Source of the DNA: Butyrivibrio sp.
GTDB taxonomy: Bacteria; Bacillota; Clostridia; Lachnospirales; Lachnospiraceae
Assembly (NCBI GenBank): GCA_015056625.1
Contig: SVFY01000009.1
Span: forward strand, 49,577 to 113,576
DNA: 64,000 nucleotides
Direction: 5' to 3'
Under the pieces are notes generated by a model that worked only from the letters and a program-made list of their open reading frames with translations, did no database searches and was not told where the DNA came from. The translations under genes and the position numbers were made by a program. Within the stretch, counting starts at the first letter, position 1; the number at the start of each line of letters is the position of its first letter. Shown piece by piece: positions 34,947-44,075 of the stretch.

Positions 34947-35936
34947 ATGGTTAAGACAAAACAACAGAAAGCAATAGATTTTCTTATCAATAATGGTGTT
35001 ATCATCGTAATGTTCATCCTGGTTATTTACACAGGTATCACAAACGACAGGTTCCTTACAACAAACAACCTGTTCAACATTCTTATGAATATGAGTTCAA
35101 GACTTGTAATCGCTCTTGGTATTGCAGGTTGTGTTATCACAGCTGGATGTGACCTTTCAGCTGGACGTATGATCGGTTTTGCAGCATGTATCGCAGGTAC
35201 ACTTCTTCAGAAGATTGACTACTCAGGAAAGTTCTTCCCTGACATGCAGCCACTTAACATCTTCGTTGCACTCCTTATCGTACTTGCAATCACTGGTGCA
35301 TTCGGAGCTATCACAGGATTCTTCATTGCATTCCTTCACGTACCTCCATTCATCGCAACTCTTGCTATGATGGAAATTGTTTATGGACTTGCACTTATCT
35401 ACACAGGCGCTACACCTCTTGGTGGATACACAACAGAGTACACAAACATTGCTTCAGGAAAATTCCTTGGCATAAGCTATCTTATCTGGATCGCTATCAT
35501 TGTTGCAGCGATCACATGGTTCATCTTCAACATGACAAGACATGGTAAGTATATGTATGCGATCGGTGGAAACCCACAGGCTGCAGAAGTTGCCGGTGTT
35601 CCTGTTCGTCTTACAATGGTACTTATCTACATGAAGGCTGCTATGATGTACGGTCTTGCAGGATTCATGCTTGGCGCTAAGGCTGGTGGTGCATCAGTTA
35701 ACTTAGGTCTTGGTTATGAGATGGAAGCTATCGCTGCTTGTACAATCGGTGGTGTATCAGTTACTGGTGGACGTGGTAAAGTATCAAGCGCCATCATCGG
35801 TGTTGCTGTATTCGAGCTCTTAAAGGCAGCTCTCCAGTATCTTGGTGTTGATGCTAACGCTCAGTACATCTTCATCGGACTGGTTATCTTCGTAGCTATC
35901 TCACTTGATATCCGTAAGTACGTTGCTAAGAAGTAA
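34947..35936 (+). CDS. mglC: Sugar ABC transporter permease, MglC type
   Basis: 329 residues from ATG 34947, seven bases after GAGAAAGGG; ATG 34929 is an alternative. It has eight to ten hydrophobic helices and the CUT2 permease motifs: IALGIAGCVITAGCDLSAGR, and YAIGGNPQAAEVAGVPV in the cytoplasmic loop, then IGGVSVTGGRGKV. It forms the membrane channel of the galactose/glucose importer with MglA. A terminator follows. Confidence 0.95.
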   Translation: MVKTKQQKAIDFLINNGVIIVMFILVIYTGITNDRFLTTNNLFNILMNMSSRLVIALGIAGCVITAGCDLSAGRMIGFAACIAGTLLQKIDYSGKFFPDMQPLNIFVALLIVLAITGAFGAITGFFIAFLHVPPFIATLAMMEIVYGLALIYTGATPLGGYTTEYTNIASGKFLGISYLIWIAIIVAAITWFIFNMTRHGKYMYAIGGNPQAAEVAGVPVRLTMVLIYMKAAMMYGLAGFMLGAKAGGASVNLGLGYEMEAIAACTIGGVSVTGGRGKVSSAIIGVAVFELLKAALQYLGVDANAQYIFIGLVIFVAISLDIRKYVAKK

Positions 35937-35957
35937 AACAAACCTTATAATTTATCT

Positions 35958-35990
35958 GGGGGCATGGCCTGCGCCATGTCCCCTTTTTTT
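35958..35990 (+). terminator. Terminator of mglBAC
   Basis: GGGGGCATGGC pairs with GCCATGTCCCC (one G-T pair) around CTGC, followed by a run of seven T. Confidence 0.9.
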
Positions 35991-36019
35991 ACAGGCTAAA
36001 AGGCAGGAAGGAATTAACT

Positions 36020-36328
36020 ATGTCATTTATGGAACTTATCAATCATATGGGAATTGAGATGCTGGCATTCGCTGTATGCATTTTTTTCGGGATCAGGCTT
36101 ATAATAACCAGAGATGTAAGCATCATTAAGAAGGAGCATCCTGAGGAGATCAAACATCCAAGGGAGTATACATTTTACGCTGGACTTATCATCATTTTCC
36201 TTGGGGTAGCAGCTCTTATAATGGGAGTTGTATCTTTCTTTAACGCAGTAGCTTCTTTTGTAGTGATAATCGTAGCAACTCTCATCATGGGAATCATGTG
36301 GAAGTTTATGCACGAGAAGTACGCCTGA
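36020..36328 (+). CDS. Small membrane protein, three helices
   Basis: 102 residues, starting at ATG 36020 behind a GGAAGGA site. Three hydrophobic segments: about 8-25, 50-70 and 75-92; the loop after the first is basic and acidic (RDVSIIKKEHPEEIKHPREY). No signal peptide or motif recognised. It lies between the mglC terminator and the response regulator, 18 bases before the latter's start, so it is probably co-transcribed with the regulators. Function unknown. Confidence 0.65.
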   Translation: MSFMELINHMGIEMLAFAVCIFFGIRLIITRDVSIIKKEHPEEIKHPREYTFYAGLIIIFLGVAALIMGVVSFFNAVASFVVIIVATLIMGIMWKFMHEKYA

Positions 36329-36346
36329 TCTTTGGAAGGAATATAT

Positions 36347-37945
36347 ATGAATACATATCGTGTCATGCTGGTGGACGACGAGGAAGATGTTGCCCAGGCA
36401 ATACTTAAGAAACTGAATTGGGAAGAGATGGGCTTTGAGGAGCCGCGCTATGCTCACAATGGCCTTGAGGCCTTAGAACTTGCAGAAAAACTAAGGCCTG
36501 ATATTGTCATGACCGATATCAAGATGCCATACATGGATGGCATGGAGCTTTCAAGAAACCTCAAGAAAATGTACCCAAATATCAGGATCATTATTTTTTC
36601 CGGCTTTGATGAATTTGAATACGCCAAGGAGGCCATCAGGCTTGAGGCGGAGGAGTACATCTTAAAGCCCATAGATTCTGACGAACTAAGAGCTGTGTTT
36701 ACCAGAGTTCATGAGGCTCTTGATAGAGATATTGACGAAAAGTTAAACGTAGCCAAGCTTGAAAATTACTATATGGATTCCCTTCCACTTCTTCAGGAGG
36801 ATTTCTTTGCAGCTCTTATTGAGGGAAGGATTGCCAATGATAAGATAGAGAAGTTTTTGACTGATTACAGGATAGACCTCAAGGGACCTCTGTTCGTGGT
36901 GGCTGTTGTACATATCAGCAGTTCCAGTATTCCTGAGGGCATGAACCCGGTTCTTTTATCTGTCTCAGTGCGCAAGCTCCTTGAAGAGAGGATGGATGTT
37001 AAGTGGGGATGCAGGTTCTTTTCATACCTTGGCAGCACTGTGATGGTGGCTCAGTTTGCTGAAAAGAAGGATGCAACTGCCTTTACCGACGACTGCGACA
37101 GGCTCTGCAGGCTGGCAGAGAGCATCTGTAAGGCCAATGTTACTATCGGTGTGGGACTTCTTGTAGATAGCCTCTCAGACATCGATATGTCATACAAGGG
37201 TGCCAGGGAAGCAGTTTCATACAGGGTTTTGTACGGACACACCAAGGCCATAAATATCTCAGAGATTTCGCCTATGGACAGGAGCGATGATGTTTCTGAG
37301 GACGAGAACAGCCTTGTGGATATTTTCAAAAAGATCAAAATGGCCGAGGATGCTGAGGTTGAAGCTGCTGCCAGAAAGTATATAGAGCAGGGACTTGAGA
37401 ACCAGTCCTCGATCCAGAATCACAGGTTCTTTATCATGGACCTTGTAAGTGAGCTGTATAAGTTTGCAAAGAGCAATCAGCTTGACGCCTCAGAAATCTT
37501 TGACATGAACAGTGATGTCTACGCCATGGTGCAGCAGATGGAGGGAAAAGAACTCACGGAGTGGTTTGCTGGTGTTGCCCTTAAGATGCATGAGCTGATC
37601 GCAGGGAAAAGATCTGACAACACCAGAAGCTTTGTCAGCAAGGCAAAAGACTATGTGGCTGACCACTACATGGATCAGGACCTTTCCATTGATTTTATGT
37701 GCAGCTACCTTGGTGTAAGCAGTGCATATTTTTCAACAGTATTTAAAAAGGAGACAGGTAAGACCTTCGTGGGTTATCTGACAGATTTCCGCATGGAGAA
37801 GGCTGAGCGCATGCTCCTTGAGACAGAGGAAAAGACATATATCATAGCTCAGGAGGTTGGCTACTCAGATCCCAACTACTTTAGCTATGTTTTCAAAAAA
37901 CAGTTTGGAGTATCACCTTCTAAATACAAGGCTGGCAAGGAATAA
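36347..37945 (+). CDS. AraC-type response regulator, YesN-like
   Basis: 532 residues from ATG 36347, with GGAAGGA upstream; TTG 36332 is a weaker alternative. A receiver domain begins RVMLVDDEEDVAQAIL, with phospho-acceptor Asp57 in IVMTDIKMPYMDG. A middle region of about 300 residues and a C-terminal AraC helix-turn-helix (DLSIDFMCSYLGVSSAYFS and VGYSDPNYFSYVFKKQFGVS) follow. It pairs with the kinase encoded immediately downstream and is the likely activator of the mgl genes and of other sugar genes. Cytosolic DNA-binding protein. Confidence 0.92.
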   Translation: MNTYRVMLVDDEEDVAQAILKKLNWEEMGFEEPRYAHNGLEALELAEKLRPDIVMTDIKMPYMDGMELSRNLKKMYPNIRIIIFSGFDEFEYAKEAIRLEAEEYILKPIDSDELRAVFTRVHEALDRDIDEKLNVAKLENYYMDSLPLLQEDFFAALIEGRIANDKIEKFLTDYRIDLKGPLFVVAVVHISSSSIPEGMNPVLLSVSVRKLLEERMDVKWGCRFFSYLGSTVMVAQFAEKKDATAFTDDCDRLCRLAESICKANVTIGVGLLVDSLSDIDMSYKGAREAVSYRVLYGHTKAINISEISPMDRSDDVSEDENSLVDIFKKIKMAEDAEVEAAARKYIEQGLENQSSIQNHRFFIMDLVSELYKFAKSNQLDASEIFDMNSDVYAMVQQMEGKELTEWFAGVALKMHELIAGKRSDNTRSFVSKAKDYVADHYMDQDLSIDFMCSYLGVSSAYFSTVFKKETGKTFVGYLTDFRMEKAERMLLETEEKTYIIAQEVGYSDPNYFSYVFKKQFGVSPSKYKAGKE

Positions 37946-37950
37946 GACCA

Positions 37951-39819
37951 TTGGAAGATAAGAGCTTAAGTGGCAAATTTGATAAGCTGCGCTACAAATG
38001 GAAACTTGAAAGATACATGAGAAACGCAGTTTCAAGGAGCATCCAGGTTACGATCTCAGTTTCTTTTACCATCGTAGCCCTGGTTTGCATGCTTGCCATG
38101 GGTATAGCTCTCTATCAGAGATTTTCAGTAAGGTCAGAGAAGATGCTCACCGACAGCGCTGAGCTTACGTTAGATCAGACGGTCCTTTCTCTTGAGGACT
38201 ATCTTCGCAGCATGAGACGTATGTCTGATGCCATCTATTACAATGTAATAAAAGATCAGGATATCAGCAAAGAAACCCCGATTGAACAGATGAATCTTTT
38301 ATATGAGGCTCACAAGGACTATCTTATAAGTCTCGCGCTCTTTACTGAGTACGGGTCACTGGTGTGTGCTTCGCCTGTCGCGGTTGAAAAGCCTGAGACT
38401 GATGTCACAAGTCAGGACTGGTTTAAGGCGGCACTTGATAAGCCCGAAAACCTGCACTTTTCACTTCCCCATGTACAGAATATCTTTGTAGACGATCCTA
38501 CGTTCAGGTACTACTGGGTGACCTCACTTAGCCGCGCAGTTGAGCTGGGCGGAAGAGGTATGCCGGAGCAGGGAGTTCTTTTGGTGGATATGAACTACGC
38601 TGTGATCGAGCAGATGCTTGAAGGGGTAAACGACAATCCATCTCAGCGTTATGTTTATCTTTGCGACAACAATGGAGCTATAATCTATCACCCAATGCAG
38701 ATGCAGATAGAGGCCGGGCTCTTTAACGAGAACAACGCTGTGGCGGCCACCTATGACGATGGCAGCCACAAGGAAGAGTATCTTGGGGAAAAGAGGATCG
38801 TCACCGTAAACACCATGAGTTACACGGGATGGAAGCTTGTGAGCGTGATCCCAACCAGTAACTCATACCTCGGCATGAAGGATATCAGATATTTCGTAAT
38901 GATGATAATCTCCATTACGCTTCTTGCCATGCTGATCCTTAACAGACTTGTTGCATGGCGCGTGACAAGGCCTATCATAAAGCTCAATGATTCAATCAGG
39001 GAGATCGAGATGGGCAAGGTGAATCCATCAGTGTACATCGGAGGACCTTCAGAGATCGAGCACCTTGGAAAGACCCTGAGGCGAAGCTATGACCAGATAG
39101 ATCAGCTTATGAAGGACATGGTGGCATCTCAGGAGGAAAAGAGAAAATCAGAGCTTGATGCCCTCCAGTCCCAGATAAATCCTCACTTTTTGTACAACAC
39201 CCTTGATTCCATTGTATGGATGATCGAGGGTGCCAAGTACGAGGATGCGGTGTTTATGATAACCCAGCTGGCAAGTCTTTTCAGAGTATCATTATCAAGT
39301 GGTAAGACCATTATTCCCATTGAGGATGAGATCCGTCACGCCAGCAACTACATGAACATTCAGAAGGTAAGATTTAAGGATGCATTTACCATCGATTTCG
39401 ATATAGATGAGAAGATAAAGCGATTTTGTACAGTCAAGCTCATTGTTCAGCCTATCCTTGAAAATGCTGTATACTACGGCGTCAAGGACATGGAAGACGG
39501 TGAGATCCATGTAAAAGGCTTCATGGGCGAAGATGGAGACATCTACATAACAGTTTCCGACAACGGCTTTGGAATGAGCAGTGAGGAAGTAGAAGGTCTT
39601 TTGACAGACGATACGAGAGTTCGAAAGAAGGGCTCTGGTGTTGGCCTTATCAATGTGCAGAGGAGGATACAGCTTCGCTTTGGCGAGGAATATGGCCTTA
39701 AGATAGATTCTGAGCCTGATGAGGGCACGGTGGTGACTATCCATCTGCCTGCAATAGAATACACAGAGGAGAACCGTAAGGCTCTGGAATCTGGAAAGGA
39801 GCCCGGCGATGAAGAGTAA
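37951..39819 (+). CDS. Sensor histidine kinase, YesM-like
   Basis: 622 residues, TTG start at 37951 with AAGGA nine bases upstream. A transmembrane helix near residues 35-57, an extracellular dCache-like sensor of about 240 residues, a second helix near 310-330, a HAMP segment, the HisKA-type box with His412 in INPHFLYNTLDSI, and an ATPase domain (GSGVGLINV). It senses a sugar-related signal and phosphorylates the response regulator next to it. The stop lies inside the next gene, which starts 11 bases earlier. Confidence 0.9.
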   Translation: MEDKSLSGKFDKLRYKWKLERYMRNAVSRSIQVTISVSFTIVALVCMLAMGIALYQRFSVRSEKMLTDSAELTLDQTVLSLEDYLRSMRRMSDAIYYNVIKDQDISKETPIEQMNLLYEAHKDYLISLALFTEYGSLVCASPVAVEKPETDVTSQDWFKAALDKPENLHFSLPHVQNIFVDDPTFRYYWVTSLSRAVELGGRGMPEQGVLLVDMNYAVIEQMLEGVNDNPSQRYVYLCDNNGAIIYHPMQMQIEAGLFNENNAVAATYDDGSHKEEYLGEKRIVTVNTMSYTGWKLVSVIPTSNSYLGMKDIRYFVMMIISITLLAMLILNRLVAWRVTRPIIKLNDSIREIEMGKVNPSVYIGGPSEIEHLGKTLRRSYDQIDQLMKDMVASQEEKRKSELDALQSQINPHFLYNTLDSIVWMIEGAKYEDAVFMITQLASLFRVSLSSGKTIIPIEDEIRHASNYMNIQKVRFKDAFTIDFDIDEKIKRFCTVKLIVQPILENAVYYGVKDMEDGEIHVKGFMGEDGDIYITVSDNGFGMSSEEVEGLLTDDTRVRKKGSGVGLINVQRRIQLRFGEEYGLKIDSEPDEGTVVTIHLPAIEYTEENRKALESGKEPGDEE

Positions 39820-40789
39820 TAGAAATCTGTTTATATTAGTGGTTGCAGTGCTTTTACTTATCGTTCTTACAGCTTCCACCTCTGCGCTCATCATGAGCGG
39901 AGTAAGGGATGATCCTGTGCAGATATCTGTGGTCGTGGATGACAGCGGCTCAGGAAGATGGGCATCTTTCCAGGCAGGACTTGAGCAGGCTGCCAAGGAC
40001 AACGCAGTTAAGCTCAACGTGGTACCTACCGGCAAGAACTTTACCTTAAAACAGCAGCAGATGACCATTAATGAGGAGATCAGTGGCGGTGCAGACGGAG
40101 TGATCCTGCAGATAGCAAGCAGCCGCGATACCCAGGATATGATATCTGACATCAGCAACAAGGTTGTACTGATGCTGGTGGATACCAGTGCAGAAATGGA
40201 TGTGGACGTTGAAGGCAAGTCTGCCTGCATTAGCGCTGATAACCTGGCAATTGGAAGGGCTCTTGCCAACGAAGTGAGGATAGCCTATGGCAACGACCTC
40301 GCTGGCCACACAATCGGAATCGTTGCAGGGAATCAACGGCAGGACAGCCTTATCCAGAGGATGGAGGGCTTTAATGAGAACATCGAATCCTCAGGGGCGC
40401 AGGTTGTCTGGATAGACAACAGTCTTAGCGATATCAGTGAAAAGATTGAGCTGAGGCAGGGGGCAGAGAGAGCAGATATTTTGGTTGCTCTTGATAATGC
40501 AGGGCTTGAGGCAGTTTGCGAGTACGCCCTTAAGACTTCTGACAGCGTGAGGATATTTGGAGAGGGTACATCCATCAAGAATGTAAGTTATCTTGATGAT
40601 GGGATCATAAATAGCATGGTGGTGCCCAATGAGTACTACATGGGCTACCAGAGCGTGGTGGCTATCGTGCGAAGGCTTGACAACAGGCTTACTCCTATGG
40701 AGGATCAGCAGATAAGCTACCGCGTTGTGAACAGGGAGAATCTCTTTGATGTAAGTAACCAAAGGGTTCTGTTCCCGGTTGTTGAGTGA
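39809..40789 (+). CDS. Membrane-anchored sugar-binding sensor protein
   Basis: 326 residues; ATG 39809 overlaps the kinase gene by 11 bases. An uncleaved N-terminal helix (NLFILVVAVLLLIVLTAST) tethers a type I periplasmic-binding domain (ISVVVDDSGSGRWASFQAGL; GGADGVILQIAS; DILVALDNAGLEAVCE). The fold is that of ribose/galactose-binding proteins, but no lipobox is present. Coupling to the kinase suggests it presents ligand to the kinase's outer domain, as accessory binding proteins do in YesMN-like systems. The ligand is unknown. Confidence 0.82.
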   Translation: MKSNRNLFILVVAVLLLIVLTASTSALIMSGVRDDPVQISVVVDDSGSGRWASFQAGLEQAAKDNAVKLNVVPTGKNFTLKQQQMTINEEISGGADGVILQIASSRDTQDMISDISNKVVLMLVDTSAEMDVDVEGKSACISADNLAIGRALANEVRIAYGNDLAGHTIGIVAGNQRQDSLIQRMEGFNENIESSGAQVVWIDNSLSDISEKIELRQGAERADILVALDNAGLEAVCEYALKTSDSVRIFGEGTSIKNVSYLDDGIINSMVVPNEYYMGYQSVVAIVRRLDNRLTPMEDQQISYRVVNRENLFDVSNQRVLFPVVE

Positions 40790-40819
40790 TATGCTTAGGT
40801 ATTTTATGGGGTTAAAGAT

Positions 40820-41899
40820 ATGAAGGAACATTTATGGAAAGAGGTTTTTAAAGGCCTTAGGCGTAGCGGAAGGCGAATTGCTGCCACTGGATGTATGCTT
40901 GCGCTTTCTTTATCTGCACTTTCTGGGTGCGGGGGTGCAAGCCCTTCAAGAACGTCAGATAAGATCAAGTTGGGAGTTACGATCTACGACCAGTACGACA
41001 CATTCCTTAGTCAGTACATGGAGTGTTTTACAAAAGAACTTGAGGCAGACGAAAATGTTGATGTGGTAGTCTATAACGCCTCCCAGTCACAGCAGACCCA
41101 GAACTCCCAGGTCAAGAAGATGATCGAGGATGGCTGCGATGTGATCTGCGTAAACCTGGTGGACAGGACAGACCCTTCAACGGTCATTGATGCTGCAAGA
41201 AAAGCTGATGTGCCCATCGTCTTTTTTAACAGGGAGCTGGTTGAGGGAGATATCAGCAGGTGGAACAGGCTCTTTTACGTAGGAGCTGATGCTGTCCAGT
41301 CAGGAATCCTTGAAGGGGAGTTGGCTGCAGCTACATGTCTGTCTGATAAGTCCATCGACAGAAATGGTGACGGCAAGATCCAGTACATTGTCCTTGAGGG
41401 CGAGGCCGGACATCAGGATGCAATTGTAAGGACTGAGTATTCTGTAGATACGCTGGTGCAGAAGGGGATAGAAGTTGATAAGCTTGGCTATGCCATTGCC
41501 AACTGGAACAGAGCCCAGGCCCAGACCAAGGTGGCTTCCTTTATAGAGAACTATGGGGATGGGATTGAGCTTATCATGTCCAACAACGATGACATGGCCC
41601 TTGGGGCTATTGATGCCTACGAGGCAGCAGGCATGATAAAGAGTGACTGGCCGGCGATCTTTGGGATTGATGGAACTACAGTTGGTCTTGAGGCGGTAAG
41701 GGATGACAAGATGACTGGTACTGTCTACAATGACAAGGAGGGGCAGGCAGAGGCCATGTTCAAGCTGGCTGTTACCCTTGCAAGAGGTGGAAGTATTGAC
41801 GAGCTTTCTGATGAGTACGAGATAACTGACGGGAAGTATATCAGACTGTCCTATGAAAAAATAACTGCGACAAATATCAACAAGTATTTGAGCAGGTAA
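40820..41899 (+). CDS. Second MglB-like sugar-binding lipoprotein
   Basis: 359 residues. A basic N-terminus (KGLRRSGRRIA) and a lipobox (ALSGCGG) precede a binding domain opening LGVTIYDQYDTFLSQYMECF. It has the MglB calcium loop as RNGDGKIQYIVLEGE and the ligand-binding NNDDMALGAIDAYEAAG. It is a diverged paralogue of the 32202 protein, and its codon use is less biased, so it is probably a low-level sensor or a second sugar-binding protein for the same importer. It follows the tethered binding protein and probably belongs to the signalling operon. Ribosome binding site not strong. Confidence 0.85.
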   Translation: MKEHLWKEVFKGLRRSGRRIAATGCMLALSLSALSGCGGASPSRTSDKIKLGVTIYDQYDTFLSQYMECFTKELEADENVDVVVYNASQSQQTQNSQVKKMIEDGCDVICVNLVDRTDPSTVIDAARKADVPIVFFNRELVEGDISRWNRLFYVGADAVQSGILEGELAAATCLSDKSIDRNGDGKIQYIVLEGEAGHQDAIVRTEYSVDTLVQKGIEVDKLGYAIANWNRAQAQTKVASFIENYGDGIELIMSNNDDMALGAIDAYEAAGMIKSDWPAIFGIDGTTVGLEAVRDDKMTGTVYNDKEGQAEAMFKLAVTLARGGSIDELSDEYEITDGKYIRLSYEKITATNINKYLSR

Positions 41900-41912
41900 G
41901 TGTGGTGAGGTT

Positions 41913-43433
41913 TTGAAGGTGGAGAGTGCTATTAAGACTAATATAGAAAAAAGAGTGTATTTTGGGGGCAGGGTCATCATCCTTGCAGTAGCTCTTTTGA
42001 CAGCACTGTTACAGACTCTGTTTGCGATGAGTGTTCCTGTGACGATAGCGCTGCTTGTTGTTATGGCGCTGACCGTGTTGGTATTTTTGTTTTTTACCTT
42101 TAAGGGGAAGATCACTGATGAAAACAGGATCCTTTTAATGATCTTTTTGGGGATGCTTCTTCGGGCTCACTTTGTACTTACCCATGATATTTATACTTTG
42201 CAGAATGATACGGGGACTTTTACAGGAGCAGGGACAGATCAGATCAATATAGGACATCTGGGCTATATTGAGTATCTGTACAAGTTTGGAAAATTTCCGG
42301 ATTTTGATCCCTATGAGGTATTTGGTTATTTCCATCCTCCTGTCCATCATATCCTTGAGGCCATTTGGCTAACAGCCCAGAGATTTATCGGGGTAAATGA
42401 GCTTGCAGCCTTTGAAAATCTCCAGATCCTGACACTTATCTACTCCGGTCTTTGCATGCTGGTGATGCTCCATATCCTGGAAGAATGCGGCGTTAAAAAA
42501 GAACTGCTTACCTATGGAATGATACTGTTTTGCTTTTATCCAAGGATGATGGTGCTGGCAGGGTCAGTGAACAATGACATCTTGGCCCTTCTTTTGCTGA
42601 TGACAACTATCTGGAGGGTGCTTTCCTGGATAAGGAATAAGACTTATGGTAACGCCGCACTTATGGCGATTTCTCTGGGCTTTTCCATGATAACCAAGCT
42701 AAATACAGCTATATGCGCTTTTTCAATTGGACTGGTCCTGCTGGTTTACCTTATCGGCGTCATCAGAGATGGAAATCTTGTAGCCATCAGAAAGACTATC
42801 TGGCAGTATGTGGTATTTGCTGTTATCAGTATTCCAATTGGATTTTCCTATATCATTAGAAATCTCATTTTATTTGGGAAAAAGCCGGGGCTTCCAACCC
42901 AGGGAGAGGGCTCTCCCATGTATTTTGGAGATTACCCCATCTGGTCTATTATAGGAGTACCGGCTTTCTCTGATCTTCACATCGAGTTTCCATTCCATCC
43001 CATAAGCGGAGATGCCTGTCACAATGCCTGGGTCATCCTGTTCCAGACAGGGCTCTTTGCAGAAGGATATCCTGCTGAAATAGGAAGCGTACTACTTATC
43101 TTTGCCCAGGTGGCCTATGTGGCATCCATTGTCCTTGCGATTGTAACTTCTGCAGTTTTCCTGGTGGGATATGGAGTAAAGATGGCAAAGGATAAAAAAG
43201 CCTTATTCTTATGGTCCACATATGTTTTCATGCTTCTTAGCTTTATGCTCTATATGATCAAATATCCGTATACCTGTAGCGGAGACTTCAGGTATATGGC
43301 TGCAACGCTGGTGTTTACATCAATTGGTTTTGTACTTGCCAGTAAAAAGAAAGGTCTAAAGCTTGTGGTTTGCGTTCTTATGTGCGTGACAATAGTGGGA
43401 TCAGCCGCTTTATACCTGGCCGGAGCTATTTGA
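41913..43433 (+). CDS. Polytopic glycosyltransferase-like membrane protein (GT-C type)
   Basis: 506 residues, TTG 41913 or GTG 41919 as start behind GGTGAGG. About eleven hydrophobic segments spread over the protein. The first outer loop has acidic and aromatic residues (AHFVLTHDIYTLQND) and is followed by HPPVHHILEAIW, resembling the Asp- and His-containing catalytic loop of dolichyl-phosphate mannose-type (PMT/GT39) transferases. It probably moves a lipid-linked sugar to an outer glycan or protein. It follows the sugar-binding lipoprotein by 13 bases. The acceptor is unknown. Confidence 0.7.
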   Translation: MKVESAIKTNIEKRVYFGGRVIILAVALLTALLQTLFAMSVPVTIALLVVMALTVLVFLFFTFKGKITDENRILLMIFLGMLLRAHFVLTHDIYTLQNDTGTFTGAGTDQINIGHLGYIEYLYKFGKFPDFDPYEVFGYFHPPVHHILEAIWLTAQRFIGVNELAAFENLQILTLIYSGLCMLVMLHILEECGVKKELLTYGMILFCFYPRMMVLAGSVNNDILALLLLMTTIWRVLSWIRNKTYGNAALMAISLGFSMITKLNTAICAFSIGLVLLVYLIGVIRDGNLVAIRKTIWQYVVFAVISIPIGFSYIIRNLILFGKKPGLPTQGEGSPMYFGDYPIWSIIGVPAFSDLHIEFPFHPISGDACHNAWVILFQTGLFAEGYPAEIGSVLLIFAQVAYVASIVLAIVTSAVFLVGYGVKMAKDKKALFLWSTYVFMLLSFMLYMIKYPYTCSGDFRYMAATLVFTSIGFVLASKKKGLKLVVCVLMCVTIVGSAALYLAGAI

Positions 43434-43454
43434 GGTGTTAACGAAAAATAGTAC

Positions 43455-43483
43455 TTGCTTTTAACTTCCACGGGTTATATAAT
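43455..43483 (+). promoter_or_regulatory. Promoter of the tRNA gene
   Basis: TTGCTT (43455-43460), 17 bases, TATAAT (43478-43483), 28 bases before the tRNA. Confidence 0.8.
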
Positions 43484-43510
43484 GCTATTTGTCGCTGATA
43501 TTTAGCGTAT

Positions 43511-43583
43511 CGGGGTGTGGCTCAGTTGGTAGAGCACTATCTTAGGGAGGTAGGGGCCGCGTGTTCGAATCACGTCACTCCGA
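43511..43583 (+). tRNA. tRNA-Pro (anticodon AGG)
   Basis: 73 bases fold into a standard cloverleaf: acceptor CGGGGTG/CACTCCG, D stem GCTC/GAGC, anticodon stem CTATC/GGTAG, loop TTAGGGA with anticodon AGG at 43544-43546, T stem GCGTG/CACGT with TTCGAAT loop, discriminator A. It reads CCU (proline). The 3' CCA is not encoded. Overall it matches the Firmicutes tRNA-Pro consensus. A promoter precedes it and a terminator follows. Confidence 0.95.
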
Positions 43584-43590
43584 TTGGTTA

Positions 43591-43618
43591 AAACCGCTCA
43601 GTTGAGCGGTTTTTTTGT
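43591..43618 (+). terminator. Terminator after tRNA-Pro
   Basis: AAACCGCTCA (43591-43600) pairs with TGAGCGGTTT (43603-43612), followed by more T. Confidence 0.9.
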
Positions 43619-43637
43619 TGCTATAATATACTATGTC

Positions 43638-43669
43638 AAAGACGTTCAGGATGGACGTCTTTATTTTTT
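43638..43669 (+). terminator. Second hairpin after the tRNA
   Basis: AAAGACGT (43638-43645) pairs with ACGTCTTT (43655-43662) with a following T run. No gene lies between it and the first terminator; it may be a remnant of an older gene order. A TATAATATACT stretch at about 43623 also resembles a -10 box. Confidence 0.55.
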
Positions 43670-43797
43670 GAATAAAAAAAGAATAACAGCAAATGCCGCT
43701 ATTCCTTTTATAGAGCGTGGTATCCCTGCCTTAGCAGACAGAGCGTTGATGGTAATGTTGCGCTCCTGACATAGGTTGATTATTCGTAAGACAATAG

Positions 43798-43980
43798 GTG
43801 GTAAGAAAACCAGTAAGGGAGGTTCAGAAGGATATTTCCTTTGTAAATAATGCCGAGTTTAATGCAAAGGTTTATTATGACAGCAATCCAGATCTTCAGA
43901 CAGCAATTGGTGCGGATGCTCAGGCGCTTTATAATCACTGGGTTCAGTATGGAAAGGCTGAAGGAAGAAAAGCAAAATAA
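43798..43980 (+). pseudogene. C-terminal remnant of a secreted repeat protein
   Basis: An open frame of 60 codons starting after a stop at 43795. It contains a unit YYDSNPDLQTAIGADAQA and HWVQYGKAEGRKAK, which matches the 40-residue unit in the secreted protein at 29369 (NPLYYFLNYNDLRIAYGADP, HYAIYGIKEKR). There is no signal peptide and no good ribosome binding site near the GTG. Followed by a terminator, it looks like the end of a gene whose front has been lost; a real small gene cannot be excluded. Confidence 0.45.
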
Positions 43981-43989
43981 AAGGAATGA

Positions 43990-44029
43990 GACCTCGGATC
44001 TAAGTTTTTAGATCTGAGGTCAATTTTTT
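43990..44029 (+). terminator. Terminator after the remnant
   Basis: GACCTCGGATCTA pairs with TAGATCTGAGGTC (one G-T pair) around a T-rich loop, followed by a T run. Confidence 0.85.
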
Positions 44030-44075
44030 ACTATAATTAAAGATAATACTTTGTATCCATGCCAGGAGGTTAAAG

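Noticed and set aside
39295..40269. Reverse-strand open frame of 324 codons
   Set aside because: It lies opposite the kinase and binding-protein genes, both of which have clear domains.
43584..43769. Open frame just after the tRNA
   Set aside because: It runs through two terminator hairpins and has no ribosome binding site; the sequence is not protein-like.
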